Below, in pieces: positions 8,054 to 15,733 of a stretch of 64,000 nt of DNA. Within the stretch, counting starts at the first letter, position 1, and each line of letters starts with the position of its first letter. Source of the DNA: Streptomyces sp. KL109B (GTDB taxonomy: Bacteria; Actinomycetota; Actinomycetes; Streptomycetales; Streptomycetaceae); the NCBI RefSeq assembly GCF_030766935.1, contig NZ_JASERL010000005.1, forward strand, positions 62,001 to 126,000, in the 5' to 3' direction. The notes beneath the pieces are model-generated. The model saw only the letters and a program-made list of their open reading frames with translations, was not told the DNA's origin and did not search any database. Made by a program: the position numbers and the translations under genes.

Positions 8054-8182
8054 TTACGCCTGCTGGTCGGTGGTGTCGGGCGGGGTGTAGTCGTCGGGGT
8101 AGATGCCGATGATGTGGACGTCGTCGTCGGCGTCCGTGCCGTCGGGGTTGTAGTCGTTGTAGATCCCGATGTGGTGCGGCAT
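8054..8182 (-). CDS. Very small acidic protein, 42 residues
   Basis: ATG at 8182 follows AAGGAG 7 bases upstream, and the preceding stop is only one base away. The product contains two copies of an (I/H)IGIY-N-DY pattern: HHIGIYNDYNPDGTDADDD and HIIGIYPDDY. It is acidic with no Cys or membrane segment. Function unknown. Confidence 0.5.
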   Translation of the reverse strand: MPHHIGIYNDYNPDGTDADDDVHIIGIYPDDYTPPDTTDQQA

Positions 8183-8183
8183 A

Positions 8184-8453
8184 TCAGTACTCCTTGTTGG
8201 CGAGTTGGGGCAGATCGTTCCACCGGTACACACCCTGCGTGCGGGCGAGTTGCTTGTTGGCCTTCGCGATCTCTGCGGCGCGGAGGTGGCGGCCGTGTTC
8301 GCGGGCGTTCGGGTCCTGGCACGTCCCCGCCTGCGCGACAAGCAGCACACCCGCACGGTGGGCGGCCTCCGCCGGGGTGCGTGGCGGGGACGGGAAGACG
8401 CGGTCGAGCGCCTCCGTCGGGACCGGGATACCAGTGCGCGGCGGGGAGATCAC
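8184..8453 (-). CDS. Hypothetical protein
   Basis: 89 residues from GTG at 8453, which overlaps the stop of the DUF262 gene (GTGA). The centre is helical (TPAEAAHRAGVLLVAQAG) and the end is basic (IAKANKQLARTQGVYR). Coupling to the DUF262-type gene is the only clue to its role. Confidence 0.5.
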   Translation of the reverse strand: MISPPRTGIPVPTEALDRVFPSPPRTPAEAAHRAGVLLVAQAGTCQDPNAREHGRHLRAAEIAKANKQLARTQGVYRWNDLPQLANKEY

Positions 8454-9049
8454 GACGAGTCCTCGGCGATGCGGGCGGCGTTCTCCATGTCGGCGTCGCT
8501 CTGCGGTGTGCCGCCGCCGTTGACCAGTACGTAGATCGCGGCCTCTTCCTGCACCGTGGCGACTCGTGCCGTCGCGATGGCCAGGTGGGCACGGTTCGCG
8601 AACTGACGCTGCCGGACCAGACTCAGGCCGCCCCAGCGAACGTAGGGACCGTCGTGGGTGTCCACGGTCTGCGTCACATGCTGCGGCTCGAACCAGGAGG
8701 CGGGAACGGCGAGTTCGTCGCCGAACCATGCGCGGGCGGCGCTGATGCGCTGCTGCCCGTCGATACAGGCGTAGATGGGCTCGTCGCGCTCGCTCGGGTC
8801 GTATCCGTTGGCGGCCTTCCACTCGGGCGTGGAACGGTCGTTGAAGATGACGACGCCGGTGGGAGTGCCGGTGAGCCACGAACGGACCAGGGCGATCTGC
8901 TGGTCCTCGGTCCAGACCTGGCCGCGCTGGTAGGGCGGGTTGAGGTCGAGGCCGAACGACTCACTGAACGACCGGACGATCTCGCGCGCCTGGCGGTCAG
9001 CGGTGTTCAGGCTGAGGTGCTCCAGTGGGGCAGAGGTCTGGCGAGTCAT
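8450..9049 (-). CDS. DUF262-type ParB-fold protein
   Basis: 199 residues. Residues 38-60 carry NPPYQRGQVWTEDQQIALV and residues 95-107 carry ACIDGQQRISAAR, the two signatures of the DUF262 domain (the N-terminal NTPase-like part of GmrSD/BREX-associated proteins). The nuclease-bearing DUF1524 partner is absent; the protein ends just after the DUF262 core. Phages often carry such stand-alone versions, whose role is not established to my knowledge. It heads a coupled pair with 8184-8453. Confidence 0.7.
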   Translation of the reverse strand: MTRQTSAPLEHLSLNTADRQAREIVRSFSESFGLDLNPPYQRGQVWTEDQQIALVRSWLTGTPTGVVIFNDRSTPEWKAANGYDPSERDEPIYACIDGQQRISAARAWFGDELAVPASWFEPQHVTQTVDTHDGPYVRWGGLSLVRQRQFANRAHLAIATARVATVQEEAAIYVLVNGGGTPQSDADMENAARIAEDSS

Positions 9050-9060
9050 CTCGGGCTCCT

Positions 9061-9396
9061 TTACGCGGCGAGCGCCAACTTGCTGGCGGCGAGGACGTAG
9101 GCGGGCTTGCGGGGCCGGTACACGGTGACGATCACGGCGACCTGCTGCCGCGTGTAGCGGACGCAGGCGCGGGCCCGACCCTTGCGGTAGGCGACCCCCG
9201 TGACGCCGACGACACCGAGTTTGGCGGCGGCTTTGCGGAGGCTGGCCGCGACCGTGCGGGCCGCCTTCACGCCGAGGCCGGCGGCTATCGCGTGCGTCGC
9301 CAGAGTGGCCGGGCCGCGACGGATACGCGCCTGGGCTCGGGACTGGGCGCGGCGGGCACGCACGGCCTGGCGGCGGATGCGGTTCGAGCGGATCAC
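9061..9396 (-). CDS. Very basic hypothetical protein
   Basis: 111 residues. The first 35 residues are dense in Arg (SNRIRRQAVRARRAQSRAQ), and the rest has Ala-rich helices followed by strands (ACVRYTRQQVAVIVTVYRP). The charge suggests nucleic-acid contact, but nothing more specific can be said. It follows a terminator and precedes the DUF262 gene by 11 bases. Confidence 0.45.
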   Translation of the reverse strand: MIRSNRIRRQAVRARRAQSRAQARIRRGPATLATHAIAAGLGVKAARTVAASLRKAAAKLGVVGVTGVAYRKGRARACVRYTRQQVAVIVTVYRPRKPAYVLAASKLALAA

Positions 9397-9431
9397 GGTT
9401 CCCCCTGGGTGCGGTTGTGCGGTGGATCGGC

Positions 9432-9457
9432 GGGCCCGGCCTCCCCCGGCCGGGCCC
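9432..9457. terminator. 10-bp perfect hairpin
   Basis: GGGCCCGGCC (9432-9441) pairs with GGCCGGGCCC (9448-9457). It lies directly after the minus-strand gene ending at 9465. Confidence 0.7.
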
Positions 9458-9464
9458 TCGGGTG

Positions 9465-9791
9465 TCAGGCCTTGCGCGCCAGCAGGTACGGCTTGCGGGA
9501 GCGAGGACCTCGGCGCTCCACCGTGTAACCAGCGGCTTCGAGGGTCTTGGCGTAGGCGTCGACCATCTCGTGGCGCTCGGCGGCCATCTCGTCGTCGGTC
9601 TGGCGGTCGTCGTCCAGCAGGTCGGGCTCGGGGATCAGGTGCGCGACCCGGACCTTGCCGTCACGGCCCTCGTCGACGACGTAGCCGGGTGCGGTGCACT
9701 TCCCGTAGCGGTCGCTGACGGAGACCTTGTGCTTGGCGAACAGGACGCGTGCCGCCTGGTCGACGGTCTGCGAGAAGACGAAGCCGGGCAT
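9465..9791 (-). CDS. Hypothetical protein under GGCCAA-box control
   Basis: 108 residues from ATG at 9791 with AGGAGGG upstream. It starts MPGFVFSQTVDQAARVLFAK, is acidic in the middle (EPDLLDDDRQTDDE), and ends with a basic ERRGPRSRKPYLLARKA. No family recognised. It is transcribed divergently from the HTH gene at 9953, and the shared region holds three dyad operators. Confidence 0.5.
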   Translation of the reverse strand: MPGFVFSQTVDQAARVLFAKHKVSVSDRYGKCTAPGYVVDEGRDGKVRVAHLIPEPDLLDDDRQTDDEMAAERHEMVDAYAKTLEAAGYTVERRGPRSRKPYLLARKA

Positions 9792-9844
9792 TTGAACCCT
9801 CCTAGTTGGTGCCCCAAAGCTCTGGGCGATAAGTCCACACTAGA

Positions 9845-9940
9845 GGCCAACACATTGGCCACGCAATAGGCCAACACGTTTGCCTACATGATTCTTTAGC
9901 GCCCACCGAACTGGCCTTCCCGTTGGCCAACGCGTTGTGC
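9845..9940. promoter_or_regulatory. Three GGCCAA-N4-TTGGCC operators
   Basis: Site 1 (9845-9860) is a perfect dyad GGCCAA-CACA-TTGGCC. Site 2 (9869-9884) is GGCCAA-CACG-TTTGCC. Site 3 (9925-9940) is GGCCAA-CGCG-TTGTGC. Centres are 24 and 56 bases apart. They fill the 161-base gap between divergent genes, and the HTH protein encoded from 9953 is the obvious candidate binder. Confidence 0.7.
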
Positions 9941-9952
9941 GAACATGACCCC

Positions 9953-10228
9953 ATGGCCACCGACTACACCCCCGACGACGAGAACCTGCGGCTCTACGCC
10001 CGCCACAAGCGCCACCACGAAGCCGCCAAGGCCGACCTGGCCGAGGTGCGCGAGCGTGCAGCCGAGGACCTGAAGGCCGGTGCAACGCCCGCCGAACTCG
10101 CCAAGCTCACCGGCCTATCCGACGAGTTCTTCCGCCGCATCGCCCGCAACGTCGGCGCCGAACGCAAGAGGGAACCGACCGTCGGGCGCGAAGTCGAAGC
10201 CAAGAGGGCGACCAAGCCCGACGCCTAA
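9953..10228 (+). CDS. Small HTH regulator, putative binder of GGCCAA sites
   Basis: 91 residues from ATG at 9953; an earlier in-frame ATG at 9923 would lie inside operator site 3. The first 45 residues are a charged helix; residues 46-70 (ATPAELAKLTGLSDEFFRRI) fit a helix-turn-helix. A basic tail follows. It is one of the few rightward genes in the element and lies opposite the operon it may control. Autoregulation through site 3 is inferred. Confidence 0.6.
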   Translation: MATDYTPDDENLRLYARHKRHHEAAKADLAEVRERAAEDLKAGATPAELAKLTGLSDEFFRRIARNVGAERKREPTVGREVEAKRATKPDA

Positions 10229-10277
10229 TCCCCCGATTCCCGCCCTACTCCCCCACACGGCACGCCACACTGCCGCC

Positions 10278-10481
10278 ATGGACGAGGTCGTGTTCATGGT
10301 GCGCGCCGGCTCCCAGGCAGCCTGCCTGGAGCAACTCCGGCTGCTGTGCGAGCGGATGGGCTTGCAGCCCGCCACCACACCCACGGACGCAGCCGGCCGA
10401 GGCTGGGTGGCGCGTGCCGTACCCCAGACGAAGGCCCCGGACGCCGAGGATGGCGGCCGGGGCCCTGTCGTTGGCGGGTAG
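10278..10481 (+). CDS. Hypothetical protein, 67 residues
   Basis: ATG at 10278, 49 bases after the HTH gene and in the same direction. The product begins MDEVVFMVRAGSQAACLEQ and looks like one small alpha/beta unit. It ends one base before the stop of a convergent gene. Function unknown. Confidence 0.4.
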   Translation: MDEVVFMVRAGSQAACLEQLRLLCERMGLQPATTPTDAAGRGWVARAVPQTKAPDAEDGGRGPVVGG

Positions 10482-10482
10482 G

Positions 10483-10971
10483 TCAGGCGACCGGGGCCTG
10501 CGTCCTCTGCCGAAAGGCAACCCTCGCAGCGTCCTCCCACTCGCCCTTGGCGAGCATCCGGTGCGCTCCTTCAGCGAGTTCGCCGCTGGTGTAGATGGGC
10601 TCCAGCACCGGGCTTCCTTCCTGCTCGTAGCCCGCATAGCGCCAGACGATGCCGCGCGCGTCGTAGCGGACCCCAACCGGCAGGAAGCGGTCACGCAGGT
10701 CGAACTCCTCGCCGGTGTCCGGGTGGATCCAGCGGTTGGCCTCGGCGGCGGCCTTGCCGCACCGCCCGCACTGGTTGCCGATGTTCAGGTGCTTGCCGCA
10801 GAAGTAGCCGCCGCACCCGTGCTCGTCACCGCCGGGCGACTTGCCGCACAGGTAGGCGAGACCGCGGTCGATCTTCTCCCCGCATCCCTTCTCCTCGCAG
10901 GCGGTCTCGATGCCGTACCCGGCCGCGATCTCTTCGCCGTTGCGGCTGATCTCGTAGTGCGCGTATCCCAT
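10483..10971 (-). CDS. Cys-rich phage protein
   Basis: 162 residues. Residues 25-75 contain CEEKGCGEKID, LAYLCGKSPGG, CGGYFCGKHL and NQCGRCGKAA, consistent with two zinc sites. It opens MGYAHYEISRNGEEIAAGYG, which I recognise from actinophage proteins of unknown function. Convergent with the small rightward gene and followed by no clear hairpin. Confidence 0.55.
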   Translation of the reverse strand: MGYAHYEISRNGEEIAAGYGIETACEEKGCGEKIDRGLAYLCGKSPGGDEHGCGGYFCGKHLNIGNQCGRCGKAAAEANRWIHPDTGEEFDLRDRFLPVGVRYDARGIVWRYAGYEQEGSPVLEPIYTSGELAEGAHRMLAKGEWEDAARVAFRQRTQAPVA

Positions 10972-11002
10972 GGGTTGATCCCTTCTCGTAGCCTCTATGG
11001 CA

Positions 11003-11031
11003 GCACCCCGGCGCTAAGCCCGCCGGGGTGC
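11003..11031. terminator. 11-bp perfect hairpin
   Basis: GCACCCCGGCG (11003-11013) pairs with CGCCGGGGTGC (11021-11031), closing the leftward operon that ends at 11046. Confidence 0.75.
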
Positions 11032-11045
11032 GCTGATGTTGCGGG

Positions 11046-11402
11046 TCAGGTTGCGGTTCCGACATATCCGGCGCAGATGAGCGTAACGTCCACGGACTCC
11101 ACACCGGCGGCCTTGCCGGTGCGGAACCACCAGGGCTGCTCATAGCAGTTCCCGTCGCAGTCGTCGCCATCCGGGACGCAGTGGCCGGACTCGTGCCGGT
11201 CGAACCATCCGTGCTGGTGCTCGAGCGTCGCCGGGTCGGCGGTGTAGCCGGTGCGAATCCGGGCCTGCGCTTCGGCGGCGGTGATGTGGCCGAGGAACAG
11301 GTAGGAGCTGTACTCGTCGAGCCAGACGACGAACTGGTCCTCGGGGCAGCCGTCGAGAACGTCCTTCAGGGCGAGCGCGGTTGTCGTCAGCGCGGTGCTC
11401 AT
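11046..11402 (-). CDS. Hypothetical protein, last gene of transfer operon
   Basis: 118 residues; ATG at 11402 overlaps the upstream stop by 4 bases. The middle has CVPDGDDCDGNCYEQPWW, a Cys cluster that could bind metal. The N-terminal half is helical (DVLDGCPEDQFVVWLDEY). No family recognised. Confidence 0.45.
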   Translation of the reverse strand: MSTALTTTALALKDVLDGCPEDQFVVWLDEYSSYLFLGHITAAEAQARIRTGYTADPATLEHQHGWFDRHESGHCVPDGDDCDGNCYEQPWWFRTGKAAGVESVDVTLICAGYVGTAT

Positions 11403-11596
11403 CGCGTCGCCGCCTCCTTCCGCCCGCGCACAGCTGCGGCGACGGACGCACCGCCGACAGCGAGCACGCCCGCAGACGCGGCGACGAGCGTGTCGGGCGC
11501 ACCCGCCGCGTGACTGGCGACCGCGACCGCAGCAAGCGCGGCCGTCGTACCCGCGGCGAGCATCACCAGGCGACGCGGGGCAGGGAGCTGACTCAT
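11399..11596 (-). CDS. Small membrane protein
   Basis: 65 residues with two hydrophobic stretches, about 10-30 (LVMLAAGTTAALAAVAVAS) and 35-55, and a basic end (RGRKEAATR). It overlaps both neighbours by 4 bases. Small two-span proteins of this kind (Spd-type) are typical of Streptomyces transfer operons; a holin is less likely because no lysis enzyme is nearby. Confidence 0.5.
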   Translation of the reverse strand: MSQLPAPRRLVMLAAGTTAALAAVAVASHAAGAPDTLVAASAGVLAVGGASVAAAVRGRKEAATR

Positions 11597-12231
11597 GCCG
11601 CTACTCCCGTCAGGTCGACCTTCTCGCCGAACGCGTTCTCCGGGTGCAGCAGGTCGCCGTCGAACGCGACCGTCTCCTCGAAACCTGGGGTGTGGATGTT
11701 GAGCAGGTACGTCGCGTACCGGATGTCGATCTGGTCGTGGAGGTCGGTGTTGAAACCGCCGACACGCTGGGCTTCGTCGATGGCCGCGAACGCCATGGCG
11801 ACGACGGGCGCGGTGTGGGCTCCCGCCCGGTGAGCCTTGTTCGCTTCGACGCCGAGCGCAATCGCGTGCTCGCGCAGAGCCTCCACGTTCGGCGTCGCGG
11901 TCTTCACAGCGGTTTCCGTGAGGTCGACGATCTCACCGAGAGAATTCTCCGGGTGGTCGAGGTCGCCGTCGATAGCGAGCGTCCCGATGTAGCCGGGCGT
12001 CCACCGGTTGCGGATCTCCTCGATGAGGCGCTCGTTGGCCTGCCGGTGGATGTCCGTGAACGAGGCTCCCGCGGCCATCGCGGCGTTCTGCGCGGCGTCG
12101 GACTTCTCCAGCAGCTGTCGGCAGTTGTCGCCGACAACGCCCGCGAGGCGCGCCTTGTCCTCCTCGAACGCGTACCGGACCGCGAGCTCAGTCAGCTCGG
12201 CGAGAGTCGGGGTGGTGGTCGTGTCGGTCAT
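11593..12231 (-). CDS. Hypothetical protein with internal duplication
   Basis: 212 residues built from two copies of a roughly 100-residue unit. The clearest part is TPGYIGTLAIDGDLDHPENS (78-97) against TPGFEETVAFDGDLLHPENA (181-200), each followed by LGE or FGE and VDLT. The preceding helices also align. No known family. It lies mid-operon between two membrane proteins, overlapping each by 4 bases. Confidence 0.55.
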   Translation of the reverse strand: MTDTTTTPTLAELTELAVRYAFEEDKARLAGVVGDNCRQLLEKSDAAQNAAMAAGASFTDIHRQANERLIEEIRNRWTPGYIGTLAIDGDLDHPENSLGEIVDLTETAVKTATPNVEALREHAIALGVEANKAHRAGAHTAPVVAMAFAAIDEAQRVGGFNTDLHDQIDIRYATYLLNIHTPGFEETVAFDGDLLHPENAFGEKVDLTGVAA

Positions 12232-12734
12232 TTCTTCTCCTTGGCGTTGTTGGTTGTGGCGAAGATGCCGTAGGTCTTGGTCTCGGTCTGGCTGTGGTCT
12301 TGGTGGACGTCGCCGTGGAAGTGCTGGTGGATGTCACGGCCCGCTTCGGCGTGCTGGTTGGCGCGTCTGATGACACGGCTGATCGCGAGGGCGAGGGCGG
12401 TGGGGGCGCCGAACACGATGGCGATCACGGTCGGGTTGGCGTACCCGGAGGCCCACAGGATTCCGGCGACGGGCGTGCCGAGCATGAACCCGCTGGCGCC
12501 TCCGGCGAGCATGAGCCCACTGAGGTCGGTGGCCCGTTGACTCATGGGGGTGCGGCCCGGCTGCGGTGCAGGCGGCGGGCTGACGCGAGGCCCCTCGACG
12601 GGAGCGTGAACCACCTTGGGTACGGGCTTGCTGTAGATGCGCTCGATGTCGTCGAGGATCTTCTGCGTCTCCGGGGACACCGATCGCTGCCCAGCCATGG
12701 GAGTGGTCGGGCGTGGCTCGGGCAGCGCGTTCAT
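12228..12734 (-). CDS. Membrane protein, possibly DUF6251 family
   Basis: 168 residues. The first 65 are Pro-rich and soluble; residues about 72-120 contain two hydrophobic segments around GGASGFMLGTPVAGILWASG and VIAIVFGAPTALALAI. The tail is His-rich (HQHFHGDVHQDHSQTETKT) and ends FATTNNAKEKK. The HQHFHG...VHQDH tail with a final TNN resembles DUF6251 proteins of Streptomyces mobile elements as I remember them. Role unknown; membrane accessory of transfer is inferred from neighbours. Confidence 0.5.
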   Translation of the reverse strand: MNALPEPRPTTPMAGQRSVSPETQKILDDIERIYSKPVPKVVHAPVEGPRVSPPPAPQPGRTPMSQRATDLSGLMLAGGASGFMLGTPVAGILWASGYANPTVIAIVFGAPTALALAISRVIRRANQHAEAGRDIHQHFHGDVHQDHSQTETKTYGIFATTNNAKEKK

Positions 12735-12737
12735 GGG

Positions 12738-13292
12738 CTACTGGTCCTTTCCGGGGTGTGCTGGCAGGCGGCGGGCAAGGGCTTCGAGGTTGCGGGCTTG
12801 CTGTTCGTGGATGTCGAGCTGGCTGTCGTAGCGGGTTCGCAGGCCGCGGTCATCGGGGTCGGCACCGAAACACATACGCAGGTAGCGGATCTTCAAGTCG
12901 CGTGCTGCGTGCTGGCTTAGCTGTACGGCATGGGCGAGCTCGTGGAGGAGCGTCGCGTCGAGTTCCCGCAGGTCTCCCTTATGCCTGGCCCCGTTGACCA
13001 GAACAGTCGTGCCGCTGCCGTTCAGGACGGTCAACCCGAGACAGGTGCGTCCCCGTTGGGATTCCACTCGGGCGCGGAGGCGACGGGAGCGGCGTGCTTC
13101 ACCGGCCACGGCCAGGTCTGCCCGGTAGCCGAGGGCGGCGAGACCTGCCCCGTCGGTCAGGACGAGCTGGGTCGCGCCGAGACGGCCACCGAGGCGGGAA
13201 GCCACAATCTCGCCAGCCTGGTCTGCGACCTGCTCTATGCGGGCCTTCTGCCGGCCGGTTGAGCTGGTGGACCGGTGGACGGTGAGGCGCAT
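12738..13292 (-). CDS. Small zincin-like metalloprotein
   Basis: 184 residues. Residues 117-121 read HELAH within DATLLHELAHAVQLSQH, the HExxH zinc-binding and catalytic motif. The N-terminal 100 residues are a mixed fold with GRTCLGLTVLNGSGTTVLVN. No signal peptide, so cytoplasmic action is expected. It is downstream of the TraB-like translocase and its repeat cluster. A SprT- or gluzincin-like peptidase acting on a transfer protein is a hypothesis; the third zinc ligand is not identified. Confidence 0.6.
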   Translation of the reverse strand: MRLTVHRSTSSTGRQKARIEQVADQAGEIVASRLGGRLGATQLVLTDGAGLAALGYRADLAVAGEARRSRRLRARVESQRGRTCLGLTVLNGSGTTVLVNGARHKGDLRELDATLLHELAHAVQLSQHAARDLKIRYLRMCFGADPDDRGLRTRYDSQLDIHEQQARNLEALARRLPAHPGKDQ

Positions 13293-13295
13293 GGC

Positions 13296-13544
13296 TCAGG
13301 CCTCGAAGTCTTCGGCGAGGGCCTCGACGGTGCGCTTGTCGTTGATGCGCTCGACGAGCGGGCCGCGGTGGAGGGTCAGGGTCATCTCGACTGGCGTCTC
13401 GCGCTCCCGCTGCATGACGCCTTGAGAGCCGGGGGCGAGGCTGGCCATGTGGGCGTCGAGCATCTTGCCGGCCGCGTCGAGGAACTCCTGGGCTTCGCGG
13501 ACGGTGGTCGCGGCCCAGGCGTAGTTGGGCGGGTTGAACAGCAT
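13296..13544 (-). CDS. Hypothetical protein
   Basis: 82 residues, starting MLFNPPNYAWAATTVREAQ. Helical centre, then short strands (TPVEMTLTLHRGP). It is the first gene after the translocase and its downstream repeat cluster. Not recognised. Confidence 0.45.
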   Translation of the reverse strand: MLFNPPNYAWAATTVREAQEFLDAAGKMLDAHMASLAPGSQGVMQRERETPVEMTLTLHRGPLVERINDKRTVEALAEDFEA

Positions 13545-13606
13545 GTTGATTCGTCCCGTATCTAGTGGTTTGTCCCAGCTGACAGTCAGTGGGCTGTCAG
13601 CCGGGG

Positions 13607-13740
13607 GTGTCAGGGGGTGTCAGTCACGCGCGCGCGGGCGCGTTACCTAAGGCGGGGAGGGGTGTCAGAGCCGCTGACACCCCTCCTGACACCTTGATCA
13701 GGTGTCAGCCCGGTGTCACCGCAGGTCAAGCGGGTGTCAG
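13607..13740. repeat. Cluster of GTGTCAG repeats downstream of translocase gene
   Basis: GTGTCAG (or GTGTCAC) occurs directly at 13607, 13617, 13662, 13702, 13713 and 13734, and as its complement at 13674 and 13686. Close variants CTGTCAG and CTGACAG precede the cluster. Two copies form a perfect 13-bp hairpin, 13656-13668 with 13674-13686. In Streptomyces plasmids the TraB translocase binds clusters of short repeats (TRS, within the clt locus) near the end of traB, and this cluster has the matching position. Confidence 0.65.
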
Positions 13741-15732
13741 CGACGGGTACAGCAGCTTGTACGTGCCCGGCTCGTCCGTCTCCTTCAAGTGCTCGCCCTC
13801 GTCGGCGAGTTCGGTGAGCTTGCCCGACAGCCATGCCCGCGACTTGCCGTAGCGGCCCTGTTTGCCGTGCGGCTGGAAGTGCCGCGGGCCAACCTCGGTC
13901 AAGCCCTGCTGGCGGAACTCGTCGAGCATCTGCATCAACTCCGCCTCCGCCTGTGCCTGCGACTTGTCGTCTTCACGGTCCTCGCCGCCCTGGCCGCCGA
14001 AGTGCCACACCTTGTCGGCCGGCACGGGGGCGATCTCCTCGTCGGGGTCGACGACGGGATCCGGGTCGTTCATGTCCTCGCCGGGGACCATCTCCGTCAC
14101 GTCACGCATGACCTGACGCTCCAGCAGCGCTTCGTCCTCCCGCTCTTCGTCCTCCTTGCTCATGACGGTCTCCTTGGTATCGATGCTGGTCAGGGCCTGG
14201 CCAGGCATGTAGATGGTGCGGTTGGCGTAGGCCTCCCCCGCGGCGTTGGTGGTGGTCGCGCCCGCAGGGGTGGGGGTGTAGAAGCGTTCGAGGACGGCGC
14301 GGATCTCGTCGTCGGGGATCGGGGACCAGGTGCGGGCCTTCATGGCGTAGCGCTCCTCGTCGACGCCGGGGGCGACGAGGTAGTTGTAGCCGGGCTTCCG
14401 GTTCTCCCAGGCCTCCGGTCGGGCGCCTGCGTCGCGCACGTCGTCGGGCAGCGCCATGTCGGCGGTCGTGGAGCCCTTGACGCCGAAGACGAAGGCGCCG
14501 CCGAGCTGTTCGCGCACGTCTGTGGGCATGGACGTGGCGGAGGGGCGCTGCTGGGAGACGATGATGCTGCCGCCCGCGGACCGGAGCGCTTCGACGACGG
14601 CCTCCATCTCGGCTCCGTCGCGGAAGAAGCTGGCGGACTCCTCCACCCAGACGATCAGGTAGGGCATGCCCAGCTTGTCGAACGCCTCGGGGGTCCAGTT
14701 CTTGAACCCGTGGCGGCCGAGTTCGTCGGCGCGCGCCTTAATAACCTGCGGCAACGCGTCGATCATCGCGTGGCCGCCCGGCTTCGTCATCTCCACCCAG
14801 TCCAGGTAGGGCAGCAGCGGGCCGAGAGTCTGCATGCCCTTGACCGCGTCGATCGCCCACACGATGCAGTCGCGCCTGGTCAGCGCCTCGATGATGGCCC
14901 ACGTCATGCCGGTGGACTTGGCGGAGCCGTTCATTCCGGCGACGAGGAAGTGGGTGGCGTTGCGCTTCTCGGCGGCGGGGAACCAGAACTGTTCGATCTC
15001 CCCGTCCTCGTAGATGCCGACCTGGACGGGCTCCACGATGGAGGCGCCGGGCGCGGACGGGCCGGGGTAGTCGGCGCCGTCGGAGAGCATGTCCTTGGGT
15101 ACGAACACGAACTCGCCCTCGGACGCGTTCTCGGGGTCGGCCACGATGCGGATGCTGTTGGGTGAAATGCCCAGCTCACTGGCGATGTTGTTGATCCGGT
15201 TACCCAGGTCGGAGTTGGTGATCTCGCCGCCTGCGAGCTTGTACGGGGCGGTGACCTTGTTCGGCTCCACCTTCGGCTCCCCGCGCAGCGCGGCCTTCGC
15301 CTTGCCCAGCGACTTCACCAACAGCCCTGTCTCGCTCGCCGCCTGGTCGCCGGTCTTCGCGTCCGGGTTGACGCGGAGGACCTGCCGCATATTCCAGCCG
15401 CCAGCCGCGACCATGCCGCCGATCGCCCAAGTTGAGGCGAGGAACGGGTCGAGCGGGTCGGTGACCGTGGCGACCACCAGGTAGGACGTGCCCGCAGCCG
15501 TCGACAGGGTGGCGTGCAGGCGGCGCGGTCGCGTCGTGCCGTCGCCCGCCCACCACGTGGTTGCCGTCAACACGCCGGCGGCGACGGTGAGTCCGGCGCC
15601 GGCGAGTGGCGAGCCGCCCCACACGGCGTGCATACCGATGCTCGCGGGCATGCTGGCGGCCATGCCGTACCAGGGCCGCATGCGCGGGTGCTTCACGGCC
15701 TTCCACAGATCGGCCTTGGGGCTGTCAGCCAC
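13726..15732 (-). CDS. TraB/FtsK-type DNA translocase
   Basis: 668 residues from GTG at 15732 with GAGGTG upstream. Two to four membrane spans lie in residues 20-115. The motor domain has a Walker A-type loop GMNGSAKST (266-274), a Walker B strand YLIVWVEE (358-365) and IIVSQQRPS (390-398). After an acidic linker, residues about 590-665 form a winged-helix end like the DNA-reading gamma domain. Streptomyces TraB proteins move double-stranded DNA between mycelial cells as hexameric pumps guided by short repeats. FtsK-like proteins also occur in actinophages, so a packaging or segregation role is the alternative. Confidence 0.8.
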   Translation of the reverse strand: MADSPKADLWKAVKHPRMRPWYGMAASMPASIGMHAVWGGSPLAGAGLTVAAGVLTATTWWAGDGTTRPRRLHATLSTAAGTSYLVVATVTDPLDPFLASTWAIGGMVAAGGWNMRQVLRVNPDAKTGDQAASETGLLVKSLGKAKAALRGEPKVEPNKVTAPYKLAGGEITNSDLGNRINNIASELGISPNSIRIVADPENASEGEFVFVPKDMLSDGADYPGPSAPGASIVEPVQVGIYEDGEIEQFWFPAAEKRNATHFLVAGMNGSAKSTGMTWAIIEALTRRDCIVWAIDAVKGMQTLGPLLPYLDWVEMTKPGGHAMIDALPQVIKARADELGRHGFKNWTPEAFDKLGMPYLIVWVEESASFFRDGAEMEAVVEALRSAGGSIIVSQQRPSATSMPTDVREQLGGAFVFGVKGSTTADMALPDDVRDAGARPEAWENRKPGYNYLVAPGVDEERYAMKARTWSPIPDDEIRAVLERFYTPTPAGATTTNAAGEAYANRTIYMPGQALTSIDTKETVMSKEDEEREDEALLERQVMRDVTEMVPGEDMNDPDPVVDPDEEIAPVPADKVWHFGGQGGEDREDDKSQAQAEAELMQMLDEFRQQGLTEVGPRHFQPHGKQGRYGKSRAWLSGKLTELADEGEHLKETDEPGTYKLLYPSLTPA

Positions 15733-15733
15733 G

